A stretch of DNA of 7,274 nt, from contig JACROQ010000026.1 of NCBI GenBank assembly GCA_016214375.1, forward strand, positions 1-7,274, given 5' to 3'. This DNA comes from Nitrospirota bacterium. GTDB taxonomy: Bacteria; Nitrospirota; 9FT-COMBO-42-15; HDB-SIOI813. A program made the translations under genes and the position numbers. This document shows, piece after piece, positions 1 to 7,056 of this stretch. Position 1 is the stretch's first letter. Every line of letters starts with the position of its first letter. Below the pieces are notes generated by a model, which searched no databases, had not been told where the DNA came from, and saw only the letters and a program-made list of their open reading frames with translations.

Positions 1-2
1 GC

Positions 3-1031
<1,029 letters not shown>

Positions 1032-1038
1032 ACTGTCT

Positions 1039-1100
1039 GGGGGGTCAGGTCTTGAATATTGACTTTGACTGAAAAGTCAGTATTCAAGACCTGACCCCCC
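1039..1100. repeat. 62-bp near-perfect palindrome (REP/MITE-like) between convergent genes
   Basis: Bases 1039-1066 pair with 1073-1100, giving a 28-bp stem with a single G-T wobble (1059/1080) and a 6-base GACTGA loop. The outer 20 bp are perfectly complementary; the left arm begins GGGGGGTCAGGTCTTG. It starts 7 bases after the acsA stop and ends 12 bases before the mlaD stop, so it fills the gap between the two converging genes. No run of T follows on either strand, so it is not a canonical intrinsic terminator, although the hairpin could still act on the 3' ends of both transcripts. I infer a dispersed palindromic element of the kind mobilised by Y1 (REP-associated) transposases. No transposase gene is present in the window, so this origin is unproven. 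Confidence 0.75.
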
Positions 1101-1112
1101 CGCCTTGGGCAA

Positions 1113-2597
1113 CTACGGCAGGGAGATCGGCAGCCTGGTCAATATATACTTCAGGTCCTCATCATCAAAGGACAGACCGGCGCCCGCAAAGGCACCCGAC
1201 AGCTTTGAATTCACAAAATCGTCTATCCCTGCATTGATAAACAGGCTCTTAAAGACCATATAATTCACGGTCAGCTTCAGATGGGGTTTCTTTGCATCCG
1301 GATCTCCATCAAAATTCCAGGCATCGACTGACGTCCTGAGCTGCTCACCCTTGATATAGTAATCAGCCCCAAACCCAAAGGTGCTCTCCATCAACCCGCC
1401 GCGGAGGATCACGTCCCCGAATCTCCGGGCAAACAGGGCGCTTATTTTCAACTTGTCATCCCTCCTGATCTCATGCGTATCTATCGTCGTCCCGGGGGTT
1501 GTGGTCACCTTTGTATCCGTCACCTTGACCCTTCCTCTCGGGTCGTCCACGATCTCAAAGAGGTAGTACTTGTCTTCCTTGGGCTGGAGTCTCAGGGAAA
1601 AGTACCCCTTCGTATTATTCCCATCAAAGAGATATTCCCCCCTGAACCCCACATTCAGTTTAAACCTGTCTGTCGCGGTCACATATTTGTTGATCCCGGT
1701 CAAGGTAGAGTCGAGCTTTTCGTAAAGCCCGTCCTCCTGCATGAGCTTGCCTACCGTCCCTTCCCCCTTCTCCACCCTGGCCACAAGCCTGTCCACCCGG
1801 TTCAACAGTCTTGGGGCGCTCTCCTTGAGATCCGCTGATAATCCCTGCAGGTTGGCCATGGTGTCCCTGAGCGGTGTTTTATTTTCCCGTGCGATATCGC
1901 CCAGATCCCCGGATATCTTTCCTAAATTTGTTATGGCATTTTTTAATGGACCTTTATTCTCCTCTGCGATATCCCGCATCTGTCCAATCAGGTCACCCAG
2001 ATTTCTGATGATGTTGTCAATAGCACCGCTCTCCTTCTCGGTCAGGGTGGAGAGGCTTTGAGTCATATTTCTCAGATTCGTGATAATCTCATTAATGGAA
2101 CTCTGTGTCTCAGGGGTCCCCAGCGTCTCTTTAAAGAAACCGCTGATTGACTTTATATCCTCTGCCACGTTTTGCAACTGGCTAATAAGACTGTCCAAAT
2201 CAGCCACACTGATCGTCTTATTAATGATATCGCCTTCTCTTAAGAACCCCTCCTCTTTCCCCGGAATCAGGTCTAAGTACTTTTCCCCTAAGAGGCTCTC
2301 TGATTTTATGGCCGCAACCACCCCTTTTCTGATCTTCACATCAGGATTGATCTTCATGGCCACCTTGGCCATCTCCCCGGCAAGGGTAATCCCCTCGATG
2401 GACCCTACCGCCACCCCTGCCATCTTGACCGGGGATTTGATATCGAGCCCGGCAACAGACTCAAAGACCCCGTATATCAGATATCCCTTTTCCCTGCCAA
2501 AGGTAAGTTCCCCGATCTTGAAGGTCATGTAGCCAAGCACGATCACCGCAATGATGACAAAGAACCCGACCTTGATCTCTGTGGTGAACTTCTGCAT
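1113..2597 (-). CDS. mlaD: MCE-family lipid transport protein MlaD, long form with helical stalk and beta-rich C-terminal domain
   Basis: This is the substrate-binding component of the MlaEFD lipid ABC transporter, anchored in the inner membrane and exposed to the periplasm. Of its 494 residues, about 11-29 form one N-terminal transmembrane helix. Residues 38-128 form a single MCE domain (VFESVAGLDIKSPVKMAGV... and SLLGEKYLDLIPG). Residues 130-305 are almost entirely helical and include four 25-residue repeats. Residues 309-488 show about 11-12 short alternating strands rich in F, Y and G, separated by charged turns, resembling an outer-membrane beta-barrel. E. coli MlaD is only about 180 residues and ends soon after the MCE domain. 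Long MlaD proteins with an outer-membrane barrel are known from Veillonella, and I infer the same plan here. The ATG start has a good GGAGAGG Shine-Dalgarno site a few bases upstream. It is the last gene of the run, 20 bases after mlaF, and ends in TAG. The MCE call is firm; the barrel call is prediction by eye. Confidence 0.93.
   Translation of the reverse strand: MQKFTTEIKVGFFVIIAVIVLGYMTFKIGELTFGREKGYLIYGVFESVAGLDIKSPVKMAGVAVGSIEGITLAGEMAKVAMKINPDVKIRKGVVAAIKSESLLGEKYLDLIPGKEEGFLREGDIINKTISVADLDSLISQLQNVAEDIKSISGFFKETLGTPETQSSINEIITNLRNMTQSLSTLTEKESGAIDNIIRNLGDLIGQMRDIAEENKGPLKNAITNLGKISGDLGDIARENKTPLRDTMANLQGLSADLKESAPRLLNRVDRLVARVEKGEGTVGKLMQEDGLYEKLDSTLTGINKYVTATDRFKLNVGFRGEYLFDGNNTKGYFSLRLQPKEDKYYLFEIVDDPRGRVKVTDTKVTTTPGTTIDTHEIRRDDKLKISALFARRFGDVILRGGLMESTFGFGADYYIKGEQLRTSVDAWNFDGDPDAKKPHLKLTVNYMVFKSLFINAGIDDFVNSKLSGAFAGAGLSFDDEDLKYILTRLPISLP
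1791..2090 (-). repeat. Four tandem 25-residue (75-bp) helical repeats inside mlaD
   Basis: MlaD residues 170-194, 195-219, 220-244 and 245-269 align without gaps. Each has an Asn-Leu pair at positions 5-6 of the unit (residues 174-175, 199-200, 224-225 and 249-250). The middle two units share the pattern NLG.......DIA.ENK.PL; the outer units are more diverged. The units have helix-like hydrophobic spacing and a polar break near ENK-PL. They form the stalk between the MCE domain and the C-terminal beta-rich domain. The repeat number probably sets stalk length, which is an inference. Confidence 0.7.
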
Positions 2598-2617
2598 TGT
2601 TTCCTCTCCAGCCGGCG

Positions 2618-3364
2618 CTACACCGCCTTTATCGGCCCGACGGAACTCCCTGTAATAAACTGCTGCACGACCGGATTAGCGGACTTTCTGATCTCATCCG
2701 GAGTCCCCACCTCGAGTATCTTTCCCTCATAGAGCATCGCAATCCTGTCACCAATCTTGTAGGCGCTGACCATATCATGGGTGATGGCAATGGCCGTTAC
2801 ATTCAGCCGCTTCTTCATCTCAATGATGAGATCGTTGATTGCATCCGCCATGATCGGGTCAAGACCGGTTGTCGGCTCGTCATAAAGGATAATCTCAGGC
2901 TCCATGGCGATCGCCCGTGCCAACCCAACCCTCTTCCTCATACCGCCTGAGAGTTCCGACGGCATCAGATCCTCGATCCCTTTAAGCCCCACCATCTCCA
3001 GCTTACGCCTTGCGGCCTCCCGGATCTCCTTCTTGGAAAGCGGGGTGTGCTGCATCAGCCCGAATCCCACATTCTCCCATACCGCTAAAGAGTCAAAGAG
3101 GGCGGCAGCCTGAAACAGCATACCATATTTCTTCCTGAATTCGTTCAGATCCTTCTCCCTCAGATGGGAGATATCCACCCCATCCACAAGCACACTCCCT
3201 TCATCCGGCGTCAGGAGTCCTATGACATGCTTGATCAATACGCTCTTTCCAGACCCGCTCCCCCCGATCACCACCATCGTCTCGCCGCGATTAATCCGGA
3301 GATTCACGCCGCTAAGGACGTGTTTATGGTTGAAAGACTTATGTAAATTTAAGATGTCGATCAC
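2618..3364 (-). CDS. mlaF: ABC transporter ATP-binding protein MlaF (phospholipid transport)
   Basis: This cytoplasmic ATPase powers the MlaE permease and so drives lipid movement through MlaD. The protein has 248 residues, close to the usual 250-270 of the family. It has Walker A GGSGSGKS at 34-41, Q-loop Q85, signature LSGGM at 138-142, Walker B IILYDEP at 158-164, the D-loop GLDP at 167-170 and switch histidine H196. The order and the MCE neighbours identify it as MlaF rather than another ABC ATPase. The start is GTG at 3362-3364, giving the family-typical MIDILNLHKSF N-terminus. No clear Shine-Dalgarno site precedes it, so translation may depend on coupling with mlaE, which ends 33 bases upstream in the same frame. 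It ends in TAG 20 bases before mlaD. Confidence 0.95.
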   Translation of the reverse strand: MIDILNLHKSFNHKHVLSGVNLRINRGETMVVIGGSGSGKSVLIKHVIGLLTPDEGSVLVDGVDISHLREKDLNEFRKKYGMLFQAAALFDSLAVWENVGFGLMQHTPLSKKEIREAARRKLEMVGLKGIEDLMPSELSGGMRKRVGLARAIAMEPEIILYDEPTTGLDPIMADAINDLIIEMKKRLNVTAIAITHDMVSAYKIGDRIAMLYEGKILEVGTPDEIRKSANPVVQQFITGSSVGPIKAV

Positions 3365-3397
3365 AAGAGGACCAAAAATATTTTTAAAATGAGCGTT
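3365..3397 (-). promoter_or_regulatory. AT-rich mlaE-mlaF junction lacking a Shine-Dalgarno site
   Basis: This 33-base spacer contains a 12-bp palindrome AAAAATATTTTT (3374-3385) and no purine-rich ribosome site before the mlaF GTG. The A/U-rich stretch could aid 30S loading through ribosomal protein S1, or mlaF may be translationally coupled to mlaE. Both ideas are inference. Confidence 0.3.
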
Positions 3398-4174
3398 TCA
3401 TTTGAATAATAAAGCCGCCAGAAAATAGTTAGAAATCAGGATCAGCATCATGGACAACACCACGGCCCCTGTGGTGGCCTTTCCAACCCCCTCTGCGCCC
3501 CCCTGGGTATAGAAGCCCTTGTAGCAACTGACCGTGGAGATGATGATCCCAAAGACCCCTGCCTTCAGCAGCCCTCCGTAGATATCGTTTAACTCCACAT
3601 ACTTTGTGCTCATGCGGATATAGATCACGGGATTGGCATCAAGCACGTGTACGGCAACCAGATATCCCCCGACGACCCCGACAAAGTCTGCAACGATGGT
3701 CAGGAGGGGGAGCATGACAAGACCGGCAAGGAACCTGGGGGTTACCAGATATTTTATGGGATTGGTGGCCATGGTCACCAGGGCATCAATCTGCTCTGTG
3801 ACCCGCATGGTCCCCAGCTCAGCCGCCATAGCCGCCCCGGCACGCCCTGCCACGATCAGTCCTGTGAGGACGGGTCCGAGCTCACGGGTGATGGAGAGGG
3901 CCACGACCGTCCCCATGAAATTCTCCGCATTGAATCGTTTAAATCCGGTATAGGTCTGAATCGCAAGGACCATCCCGGTAAACATCGCCATAATGAGGAC
4001 CACCGGCAGCGAATTGACCCCTATCGCCTCCATCTGCTGAAAGATATTGCGCAGCTGGAAGGGGGGTCTGACAGACCATGAGAGGGTCCGGCCGAACATG
4101 ATGAATCCCCGGCCGGCATCTTCCGTAAACTGAAGCGTCCTTTTGCCTATATAGGTAACAGCCCTTGTAAACAT
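3398..4174 (-). CDS. mlaE: Lipid ABC transporter permease MlaE
   Basis: This inner-membrane permease of the MlaFEDB-type transporter passes phospholipid between the membrane and the MlaD pore. It has 258 residues, the normal family length. An N-terminal amphipathic stretch (RTLSWSVRPPFQLRNIFQQM) precedes hydrophobic segments near 53-73, 87-118, 146-178 and 203-257. The conserved permease signature AELGTMRVTEQIDAL at 118-132 is the coupling region that contacts the ATPase. The later GG....V..S.... pattern around 200-222 and the GAEGVGKATTGAVV stretch near 226-239 are also family typical. The ATG at 4172-4174 is preceded by GGGAGAG about nine bases upstream. The upstream junction with alr holds a heptamer repeat array, and mlaF follows 33 bases downstream. 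No MlaB-like STAS gene is adjacent. Confidence 0.95.
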   Translation of the reverse strand: MFTRAVTYIGKRTLQFTEDAGRGFIMFGRTLSWSVRPPFQLRNIFQQMEAIGVNSLPVVLIMAMFTGMVLAIQTYTGFKRFNAENFMGTVVALSITRELGPVLTGLIVAGRAGAAMAAELGTMRVTEQIDALVTMATNPIKYLVTPRFLAGLVMLPLLTIVADFVGVVGGYLVAVHVLDANPVIYIRMSTKYVELNDIYGGLLKAGVFGIIISTVSCYKGFYTQGGAEGVGKATTGAVVLSMMLILISNYFLAALLFK

Positions 4175-4193
4175 CCCTGCTTCTCTCCCACGC

Positions 4194-4256
4194 TTCTCGC
4201 TTCTTGCCTCTTGCTTCTAACTTCTTGCTTCTAATCTGCTACCTGCTCACTGCTAC
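4194..4256. repeat. 7-bp tandem repeat array (nine units) between alr and mlaE
   Basis: Read on the plus strand, consecutive 7-mers from 4194 are ttctcgc, ttcttgc, ctcttgc, ttctaac, ttcttgc, ttctaat, ctgctac, ctgctca, ctgctac. The first six resemble TTCTTGC and the last three CTGCTAC, so the array has two subfamilies in the same register. On the transcribed (minus) sense it is purine-rich, GCAAGAA-like. It covers most of the 78-base alr-mlaE gap, and its last unit overlaps the alr stop codon (TAG at 4253-4255). It is non-coding, apart from that overlap. Copy number could vary by replication slippage, which is inference. Confidence 0.75.
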
Positions 4257-5377
4257 CTGATATACACCCTGTCCACCCTCTCCCCGATATTGCACAGGAC
4301 CTCATAGGATATGGTTCCTGTCCAGCCCGCGATGTCGTCGGCAGTAATCCGGCGGATACCCTCACCCCCGATGATAATGACCTCATCTCCAGCCTGCACA
4401 CCCGTGACATCCGTGACATCGATCATCGTCATATCCATACAGACCCTCCCGATCACAGGGGCAAGGTTCCCCCTGACGATGACCTCTCCGATATTCGACA
4501 GGGCACGGTTGTAGCCATCCGCATAGCCGATGGGGATCGTTGCAACAAGGGTCTCCCGGCTTGTGATAAAGGTCCTCCCGTAACTGATCCCTGTCTTAGG
4601 GGTGACCTTCTTCAGATAGAGTATCCTGCTTTTTAACGTCATCACAGGCCTCAGATCTGCCTTCGAAGACAAAAAGGATGCGGGCACATACCCATAGAGC
4701 ATGATCCCGGGTCTGACCATATCCAGGTGGCTATCCCCCATATCCATAACCGCTGCACTGTTCGCCGCATGTTTGAGGGAGAGGGTAATCCCCATCCCTT
4801 CGATCACCCGGCAGGCAGCGTTAAAACTCTCGAGCTGTTCCCTGGCAAACTCCCGGTTTTGCAGATCAGCCTCGGCAAAGTGTGTCATGATCCCTTCGAT
4901 CCTCAGTCCCTGCAATTGTGCAACATATTGGGCAAACTCCGGCGCCATCTCGGGGGTGACGCCGATCCTCCGCATCCCGGTGTCCACCTTGATATGAACC
5001 GGAACGGTCACACCTTCCTCGACAGCAGCCTTTGAAAGGGCCGACGCAAAGGAGGGGGCATAGAGGACAGGGGTAAGCCGCTGGCGAATGATGCCAGACA
5101 TGATGCCAGATGCGTAGTCCTCGCTGATACCCCCCATCACCAGGATATCCGTATGAACACCTGATTCCCTGAGGCGGATCCCCTCTTCGACATGGGCAAC
5201 ACCCAGCATATCGACCCCGGCGCCTTCCAGTTCCTTCGAGACCCCGATCATGCCGTGGCCATAGGCATTGGCCTTGACGACAGCGAGTATCTTACAGTCT
5301 GGGGGAATAAGGGATCTCACTTGATTCAGATTATGGATCAGATGGGTCAGATTTATTTCTGCAACCGTCAATGACAT
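4253..5377 (-). CDS. alr: Alanine racemase
   Basis: This PLP-dependent cytoplasmic enzyme interconverts L- and D-alanine, supplying D-alanine for peptidoglycan. Its 374 residues match the usual length. The N-terminal TIM-barrel part carries the PLP lysine in AVVKANAYGHG (K35), DTGMRRIGV with R136, THFAEAD near 165-171, and the phosphate-binding region HAANSAAV at 203-210. VRPGIMLYG at 221-229 carries the arginine that faces the PLP pyridine nitrogen. The C-terminal beta domain has the second catalytic base in GISYGRTF (Y266), IGYADGYNR at 283-291, and the substrate-pocket motif RVCMDMTMID at 311-320. All expected active-site residues are visible, so it should be active. The start ATG at 5375-5377 is 12 bases after the TPR gene; the upstream sequence is AT-rich with a weak ribosome site, suggesting coupling. 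The stop codon falls inside the heptamer array. Confidence 0.96.
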   Translation of the reverse strand: MSLTVAEINLTHLIHNLNQVRSLIPPDCKILAVVKANAYGHGMIGVSKELEGAGVDMLGVAHVEEGIRLRESGVHTDILVMGGISEDYASGIMSGIIRQRLTPVLYAPSFASALSKAAVEEGVTVPVHIKVDTGMRRIGVTPEMAPEFAQYVAQLQGLRIEGIMTHFAEADLQNREFAREQLESFNAACRVIEGMGITLSLKHAANSAAVMDMGDSHLDMVRPGIMLYGYVPASFLSSKADLRPVMTLKSRILYLKKVTPKTGISYGRTFITSRETLVATIPIGYADGYNRALSNIGEVIVRGNLAPVIGRVCMDMTMIDVTDVTGVQAGDEVIIIGGEGIRRITADDIAGWTGTISYEVLCNIGERVDRVYIR

Positions 5378-5389
5378 TTTATTTTAATC

Positions 5390-6064
5390 TCACGGGTGCT
5401 TTCTTCTGTAAGCCTCAGCCTTTTCCCGGCTGGCGGCAGCCAGATCCTCTTTTCCCATCATCTCGTAGAGATCGCCGAGGAGTCTGTATTCACTGAAAAG
5501 GAGATCAACCTGCTCAGATTCTGTTGCGGCAATGGCCTCCTGAAGCACGGCCACGGCCTCTTCATAGTTGCCCATTCTACCATAGATGTTGGCCAGTGTG
5601 TCCAGATAATAGGGGTCCCTCCGGATGCTCAGGGCCCTTTCAATCTCACCCCTTGCCTCATCAAATCGCTCTGTGGCCATATAGGCCCATGCCAGATTAT
5701 TATAGATATCCCCGTTGTCAGGTGAAATCTCTAATGCCTTGCGATAGTACTCCTCTGCAAGGTCATATTCGCCCTTCTTATAATAGGCATTGGCCATATA
5801 GTAGAAGGGTCTGTCGTCTCCCTCAGATTTCCTGACAGCCTTATCATACTCCCCTATCGCCTCGTCATACTCCCCACTCAGCTCATAACCGAGGCCCAGA
5901 GAGAGATGTTCCTCCGCACTGAGGGGGTCGTGTAAGACAATGATCTTTGGGATAGGGGCACAGGCAGAGAGTGTCAGTGCCAGAAGAGAGGCACAAAAAG
6001 GCAGTATCGCCCGAAGGCTCAGTTTGGGACGACGCTCAGTGTCCAATATCCCCCCCTCTCCCAC
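5390..6064 (-). CDS. TPR-repeat lipoprotein, function unknown
   Basis: This is a probable envelope lipoprotein of up to 224 residues. After a basic n-region (RRPKLSLR) comes a hydrophobic stretch and the lipobox LSAC, with C35 as the lipidated cysteine; alanine follows it, which under the E. coli rule favours the outer membrane. Residues about 49-220 form four to five TPR helix pairs (for example YELSGEYDEAIGEYDKA, AYYKKGEYDLAEEYYRKAL, AYMATERFDEARGEIERAL, IYGRMGNYEEAVAVLQEA), a scaffold for protein-protein contacts. The longest frame starts with GTG at 6062-6064, but TTG at 6044-6046 directly follows a GGAGAGGGGGG ribosome site and gives a shorter n-region; I consider either possible. It overlaps the 3' end of the C39-like gene by 46 bases (or 28 with the TTG start), so the two are probably translationally coupled. 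PA2778-type proteins can carry C39 and TPR parts in one chain, so this may be the detached TPR half. Confidence 0.85.
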   Translation of the reverse strand: MGEGGILDTERRPKLSLRAILPFCASLLALTLSACAPIPKIIVLHDPLSAEEHLSLGLGYELSGEYDEAIGEYDKAVRKSEGDDRPFYYMANAYYKKGEYDLAEEYYRKALEISPDNGDIYNNLAWAYMATERFDEARGEIERALSIRRDPYYLDTLANIYGRMGNYEEAVAVLQEAIAATESEQVDLLFSEYRLLGDLYEMMGKEDLAAASREKAEAYRRKHP

Positions 6065-6627
6065 ATCCTTAAAAAACGATCATAGGAAATAAATTTACCC
6101 CGCTCTATCCCGGAGTAGGCAATAATCCCGCCCCATTCATCATCATAGCCGACGATCAGCATATAGTGTCCCTTCCGGATACCCCAGACCCCAAGGTCAA
6201 CGAAGGTAATCACCGGGTATCCGCCGGCGATATCCTGTTTGATCCCTTCAATATCTCCCTGAGTCTCAAAGACGGACATCCCTCCCTTTTCCCCATAACG
6301 CCTTGCATAACTGACCATATCCATCTTCAGGGTCCCCTGGATATCTGTCAGATAAATGGCCCTGGAGATCTCTTCCGGGACAATCCTGTTCCCCCAGAAA
6401 TTTAACACACTCGCGAGGACAGAAGGCCCGCACTGAAATTCCTCCTGCGGGAAAAAGGGTACCCCCTGTATATAAAAAGACACCGGATGGCCGGCATCGG
6501 GGGAATGTCCTGGATAGTAATGATTGACGGAGCAACCGGTGAGAGAGACCATGATGACCGTCCAAAACAGAAAGACCCCAGGATTCACTATCCCTGAGGC
6601 CTTTTCTCTTGTAAATGCTAAGATCAT
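6019..6627 (-). CDS. C39-like cysteine peptidase lipoprotein (PA2778-like)
   Basis: This is a putative periplasm-facing cysteine peptidase of the C39-like (papain-fold) group. Of its 202 residues, about 17-31 are a hydrophobic signal ending in lipobox LTGC (C32, followed by Ser, so outer-membrane sorting is possible). The peptidase core follows: VPFFPQEEFQCGP, with Q61 as oxyanion residue and C66 as nucleophile, then KGHYMLIVGYDDE with catalytic H154. The position where classical C39 enzymes have Asp-Pro reads AYSG (170-173); PA2778-like proteins, as I recall them, have a similar SG here, so the third catalytic residue is uncertain. The C-terminus (FLRMWERGGYWTLSVV) is also family-like. The ATG start lies 4 bases after the PA2779-like gene with no clear ribosome site, so translational coupling is likely. 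Function in the cell is unknown; the adjacent PA2779-like protein is a candidate partner or substrate. Confidence 0.85.
   Translation of the reverse strand: MILAFTREKASGIVNPGVFLFWTVIMVSLTGCSVNHYYPGHSPDAGHPVSFYIQGVPFFPQEEFQCGPSVLASVLNFWGNRIVPEEISRAIYLTDIQGTLKMDMVSYARRYGEKGGMSVFETQGDIEGIKQDIAGGYPVITFVDLGVWGIRKGHYMLIVGYDDEWGGIIAYSGIERGKFISYDRFLRMWERGGYWTLSVVPN
6044..6063 (-). promoter_or_regulatory. Strong G-rich ribosome site that may set a TTG start for the TPR lipoprotein
   Basis: In the minus sense the sequence reads GGAGAGGGGGG, then ATA, then TTG. This purine run lies within the 3' coding part of the C39-like gene and is the best Shine-Dalgarno match near the TPR start. It cannot serve the GTG at 6062-6064, because it lies downstream of it. 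It therefore argues for initiation at TTG (6044-6046). Confidence 0.45.
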
Positions 6628-6631
6628 TTAG

Positions 6632-7036
6632 TTATTTTATGATAACCTGTTTCCCCATAATCTTCATAATCACAATGACCAATATCACAATGACTAAGAG
6701 GGTGATAATCACACCGAGGGCGCTATCGCCTCCATAGTCGATCTCATCAATGTGGGTTGCGATCTGATGGAGCTGGTCCTGTGATAATTGATTCAGCCGG
6801 CTTGAGACCTCTTCTGCAGTCAGGCCGAAGTCTGCCAGCCTCTGTTGGACAAGCCTTGATTCAAGAAAGGTCTGTACCTTCGCCATGTCCCCTATGCTGT
6901 CCGCCACACTATTTCCTGCATCCGGGGTGATAAACATGGCTGATGAAGGCGATGGTATTGCGGAGATGATAAAGATCGCAAAGATCAGATACAGTGTAAG
7001 CATGCGTAGTAAGTTGATACCGGTTTTCCTGCCCAT
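6632..7036 (-). CDS. PA2779-family small membrane protein, function unknown
   Basis: This 134-residue protein has an N-terminal signal or membrane segment (about 9-33, possible cleavage after SSA at 33). A soluble middle follows with the family pattern KVQTFLESRLVQQRLADFGL (53-72), then TAEEVSSRL and LSQDQLHQIATHIDEID. A Gly-Gly pair at 102-103 directly precedes a C-terminal transmembrane helix (107-126) and a short basic tail. The family is known mainly from its constant neighbourhood with PA2778-like cysteine peptidases, as here. If the signal is cleaved, the middle domain and the Gly-Gly would face the periplasm. The ATG at 7034-7036 has an AAGGAG site with good spacing and lies 20 bases after frr. 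Recognition rests on sequence pattern plus neighbour; the biochemical role is not established. Confidence 0.82.
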   Translation of the reverse strand: MGRKTGINLLRMLTLYLIFAIFIISAIPSPSSAMFITPDAGNSVADSIGDMAKVQTFLESRLVQQRLADFGLTAEEVSSRLNQLSQDQLHQIATHIDEIDYGGDSALGVIITLLVIVILVIVIMKIMGKQVIIK

Positions 7037-7042
7037 ATAGAT

Positions 7043-7049
7043 TCTCCTT
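7043..7049 (-). promoter_or_regulatory. Ribosome binding site of the PA2779-like gene
   Basis: The minus-sense sequence AAGGAGA sits about seven bases before the ATG at 7034-7036. It is a textbook Shine-Dalgarno match, stronger than those of mlaF or alr in the same run, and supports the chosen start. Confidence 0.6.
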
Positions 7050-7056
7050 TTTGGGT

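Noticed and set aside
1039..1100. Canonical intrinsic terminator
   Set aside because: The hairpin is long and G/C-edged, but neither strand has a T-run after the stem.
2080..2532. 150-codon open frame on the plus strand opposite mlaD
   Set aside because: Its product has no recognisable domain and it lies wholly antisense to the conserved MCE domain and stalk.
3647..4081. 144-codon open frame on the plus strand opposite mlaE
   Set aside because: It is antisense to conserved permease sequence, and its product is rich in His, Gly, Pro and Asp, as expected from reverse reading of a membrane protein gene.
4231..4419. 62-codon minus-strand frame overlapping the alr 3' end
   Set aside because: It is an alternative frame of the alr end running into the heptamer array, with no ribosome site or family match.
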